Below are positions 62,968 to 64,000 of a stretch of DNA of 64,000 bases, piece after piece. Numbering within the stretch: position 1 is the stretch's first letter; each line of letters starts with the position of its first letter. The position numbers and the translations under genes are program-made. The notes below the pieces were generated by a model, which saw only the letters and a program-made list of their open reading frames with translations, ran no database searches and was not told where the DNA came from. The DNA lies in the NCBI GenBank assembly GCA_963716525.1, contig OY970315.1:2480001-2544000 (forward strand), written 5' to 3'. Origin of the DNA: JBBREP01 sp963716525 (GTDB taxonomy: Bacteria > Actinomycetota > Acidimicrobiia > IMCC26256 > PALSA-610).

Positions 62968-63734
62968 CTTCCGGCTCGGGCCCCACCCTCTTTGCGCGCT
63001 TCGCGTACCCGCCGAACGCGCTCGGCTACTGCGGTCCGGACGAGCACCGAACGTTGCTCGAGTACGCGGCGTCCGGTGTGGTGGACGGCGACCTGCGGTC
63101 GCTCGCCGGCGGCTTTGACGGCGCCTGGCCGTACCTCGAGCTGATCGCCGCGGCCAGCGGCATCGGCGATCCCCTCGATCCGCGCGTGGTCGAGGCCTAC
63201 TGGATCGGCAACGATCTCCTCGCGCACGTGCCCCTGTCGCTCCTCGCGTCGTCCCTCGAAGCGCGCTTTCGTGGGCCGGCCGGGCGAGGATGGTCACGTC
63301 TGTCGGAGGTGGTGACCGCCGCGCCTCTCGTGCAGCACGGGTTCCACGTGTTCGCGGTGTACCCGTGGGTCGGCCTCCTACGCGGTCTCGACGGCGGCGA
63401 ACCGCTCCAGGTGCTCGACCGGTGCCGCATCCGTTGGGGTCGCGTCGAAGAGGTGCTCGACGACCGGGCCGTCGTTCGCGTGCGCAGGCTGGTGTGGGAC
63501 GGCCACACCCTCGCCCTCGGACCGCCGGTCGTCGAGTCGGTGTTCGTCGCCCGCGACGGCTACGGGCTCGCGGGACCACTGAAGCGGGGGGATGCGGTCG
63601 CACTGCACTGGGAATGGGTGTGTGATCGGCTGTCGCCGCACCAGCTCGCGTCGCTGCGGGCTGTGACCGCGTCCCACCTCGATCTCGTGAACCGCCGGGT
63701 CCGCTACTCGCCGCCGCAGGCCGTGCTCGCATGA
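62964..63734 (+). CDS. Uncharacterised protein at the end of the hydrogenase operon (DUF6390-like?)
   Basis: About 256 residues, GTG at 62964 overlapping the EamA stop. Opening FARFAYPPNALGYCGPDEHRTLLEYAASG is a striking block; then FDGAWPYLELIAAASGIGDPLDPRVVEAYWIGNDLL, HGFHVFAVYPWVGLLRG and RRLVWDGHTLALGPPVVESVFVARDGYGLAGPLKRGDAVALHWEWVCDRLS. No membrane segment or signal peptide. I recall similar actinobacterial proteins named DUF6390 beside hydrogenase genes, but cannot verify. Position as the last gene of the operon suggests assembly, electron transfer or redox maintenance. Confidence 0.7.
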   Translation: MTSGSGPTLFARFAYPPNALGYCGPDEHRTLLEYAASGVVDGDLRSLAGGFDGAWPYLELIAAASGIGDPLDPRVVEAYWIGNDLLAHVPLSLLASSLEARFRGPAGRGWSRLSEVVTAAPLVQHGFHVFAVYPWVGLLRGLDGGEPLQVLDRCRIRWGRVEEVLDDRAVVRVRRLVWDGHTLALGPPVVESVFVARDGYGLAGPLKRGDAVALHWEWVCDRLSPHQLASLRAVTASHLDLVNRRVRYSPPQAVLA

Positions 63735-63821
63735 CACGGTCACGCGAGCGCCTGCGCGCCGGTGTGAACAGCGGCCGCGTGACGTGCGACGCTGTTGGTT
63801 GACGGCCCGAGAAGGAGAACG

Positions 63822-64000
63822 ATGACTGCTACAGACGCGTCCCCAGTGCAGCGCCCCGACCGTTTCTACATCGGGGGTGAGTGGGTCGAGCCGTCGTCCG
63901 AGGCGACGATCGACGTCATCGACTCCGGCACCGAGGAGCTCTTCTACCGGGTGCCGGCGGCCCAGGCCGACGACATGGCGCGTGCCGTGACCGCGGCGCG
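63822..64000 (+). CDS. Aldehyde dehydrogenase-family protein (start only, cut by window)
   Basis: ATG at 63822 with GAGAAGGAG seven bases upstream. The first 60 residues, MTATDASPVQRPDRFYIGGEWVEPSSEATIDVIDSGTEELFYRVPAAQADDMARAVTAAR, are the typical N-terminus of NAD(P)-dependent aldehyde dehydrogenases (IGGEWV ... A..AR). The catalytic domain lies beyond the window. 87 bp separate it from the hydrogenase operon, so it is probably transcribed separately. Confidence 0.85.
   Translation, partial: MTATDASPVQRPDRFYIGGEWVEPSSEATIDVIDSGTEELFYRVPAAQADDMARAVTAA

Noticed and set aside
61747..63732. A 661-codon minus-strand frame opposite the hydrogenase accessory genes
   Set aside because: Shadow of hypC, the EamA gene and the terminal gene, all of which have family motifs and overlapping starts on the plus strand.

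Overview
This 64 kb window is high-GC chromosomal DNA (roughly 70% G+C, frequent GTG and TTG starts, G/C-ending codons) from an actinobacterium. The mix of DUF5709, DUF2795, YrdB-like, actinobacterial-type cholesterol oxidase, TetR/P450/amidohydrolase genes and a group 3b-type hydrogenase suggests an uncultured soil lineage such as Acidimicrobiia; that placement is inference. There are three tRNA genes (Lys-CTT, His-GTG, Arg-CCT) and no rRNA, CRISPR array or intact prophage.

Layout. 0-8.3 kb: a secreted HExxE-type protein, a D-aminoacylase-like amidohydrolase, an ECF sigma factor coupled to a membrane-anchored beta-propeller-like protein, an SDR and a second amidohydrolase behind a perfect 20-bp palindrome. 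8.4-19.5 kb: GtrA and a polytopic glycosyltransferase, a VOC protein, two SDRs, two secreted proteins, a sulfotransferase, DinB and a small CDF transporter. 19.6-35.3 kb: an unassigned cytosolic protein, a DEAD-box helicase with a coupled mini zinc protein, an AbiEi/VSR-like fusion, a TIGR01777-type epimerase between tRNA-Lys and tRNA-His, a secreted depolymerase, a nitronate monooxygenase behind a KstR-like box, an amine oxidase, a secreted serine hydrolase and redox/GAF sensors. 35.3-40.5 kb: a patchwork accessory segment bracketed by a 23-bp direct repeat, with transposase debris, a GT-C membrane protein, a DUF1778/GNAT toxin-antitoxin pair and a chimeric GH5/Calx-beta gene. 40.5-54.5 kb: a type II cholesterol oxidase, a giant cyclase-ATPase, a TetR regulator, a P450 and a branched-chain amino acid type ABC importer whose two permeases and one ATPase are fused. 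55.8-63.7 kb: an enoyl-CoA hydratase divergent from a nine-gene [NiFe]-hydrogenase operon, then the start of an aldehyde dehydrogenase.

How the genes work together. The hydrogenase operon is the most coherent system: an iron-sulfur beta subunit, a cNMP-binding protein, one polypeptide that fuses the FAD/NAD(P)H reductase (HydG) to the hydrogenase small subunit (HydD), the catalytic large subunit, its maturation protease, HypC, an EamA transporter and an unassigned protein, almost all joined by 1-11 nt overlaps. This looks like a cytosolic NAD(P)-coupled group 3b enzyme. Several other genes (cholesterol oxidase, P450, KstR-like operator, nitronate monooxygenase, SDRs, enoyl-CoA hydratase, amidohydrolases) suggest lipid or steroid breakdown.

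Data-quality caution. At least sixteen otherwise well-conserved genes change reading frame once, nearly always as if one extra base were present, including the hydrogenase large subunit, the P450, the TetR gene and the fused permease. This looks like insertion-biased assembly error rather than gene decay, so these genes are annotated over their full span with the shift position noted.
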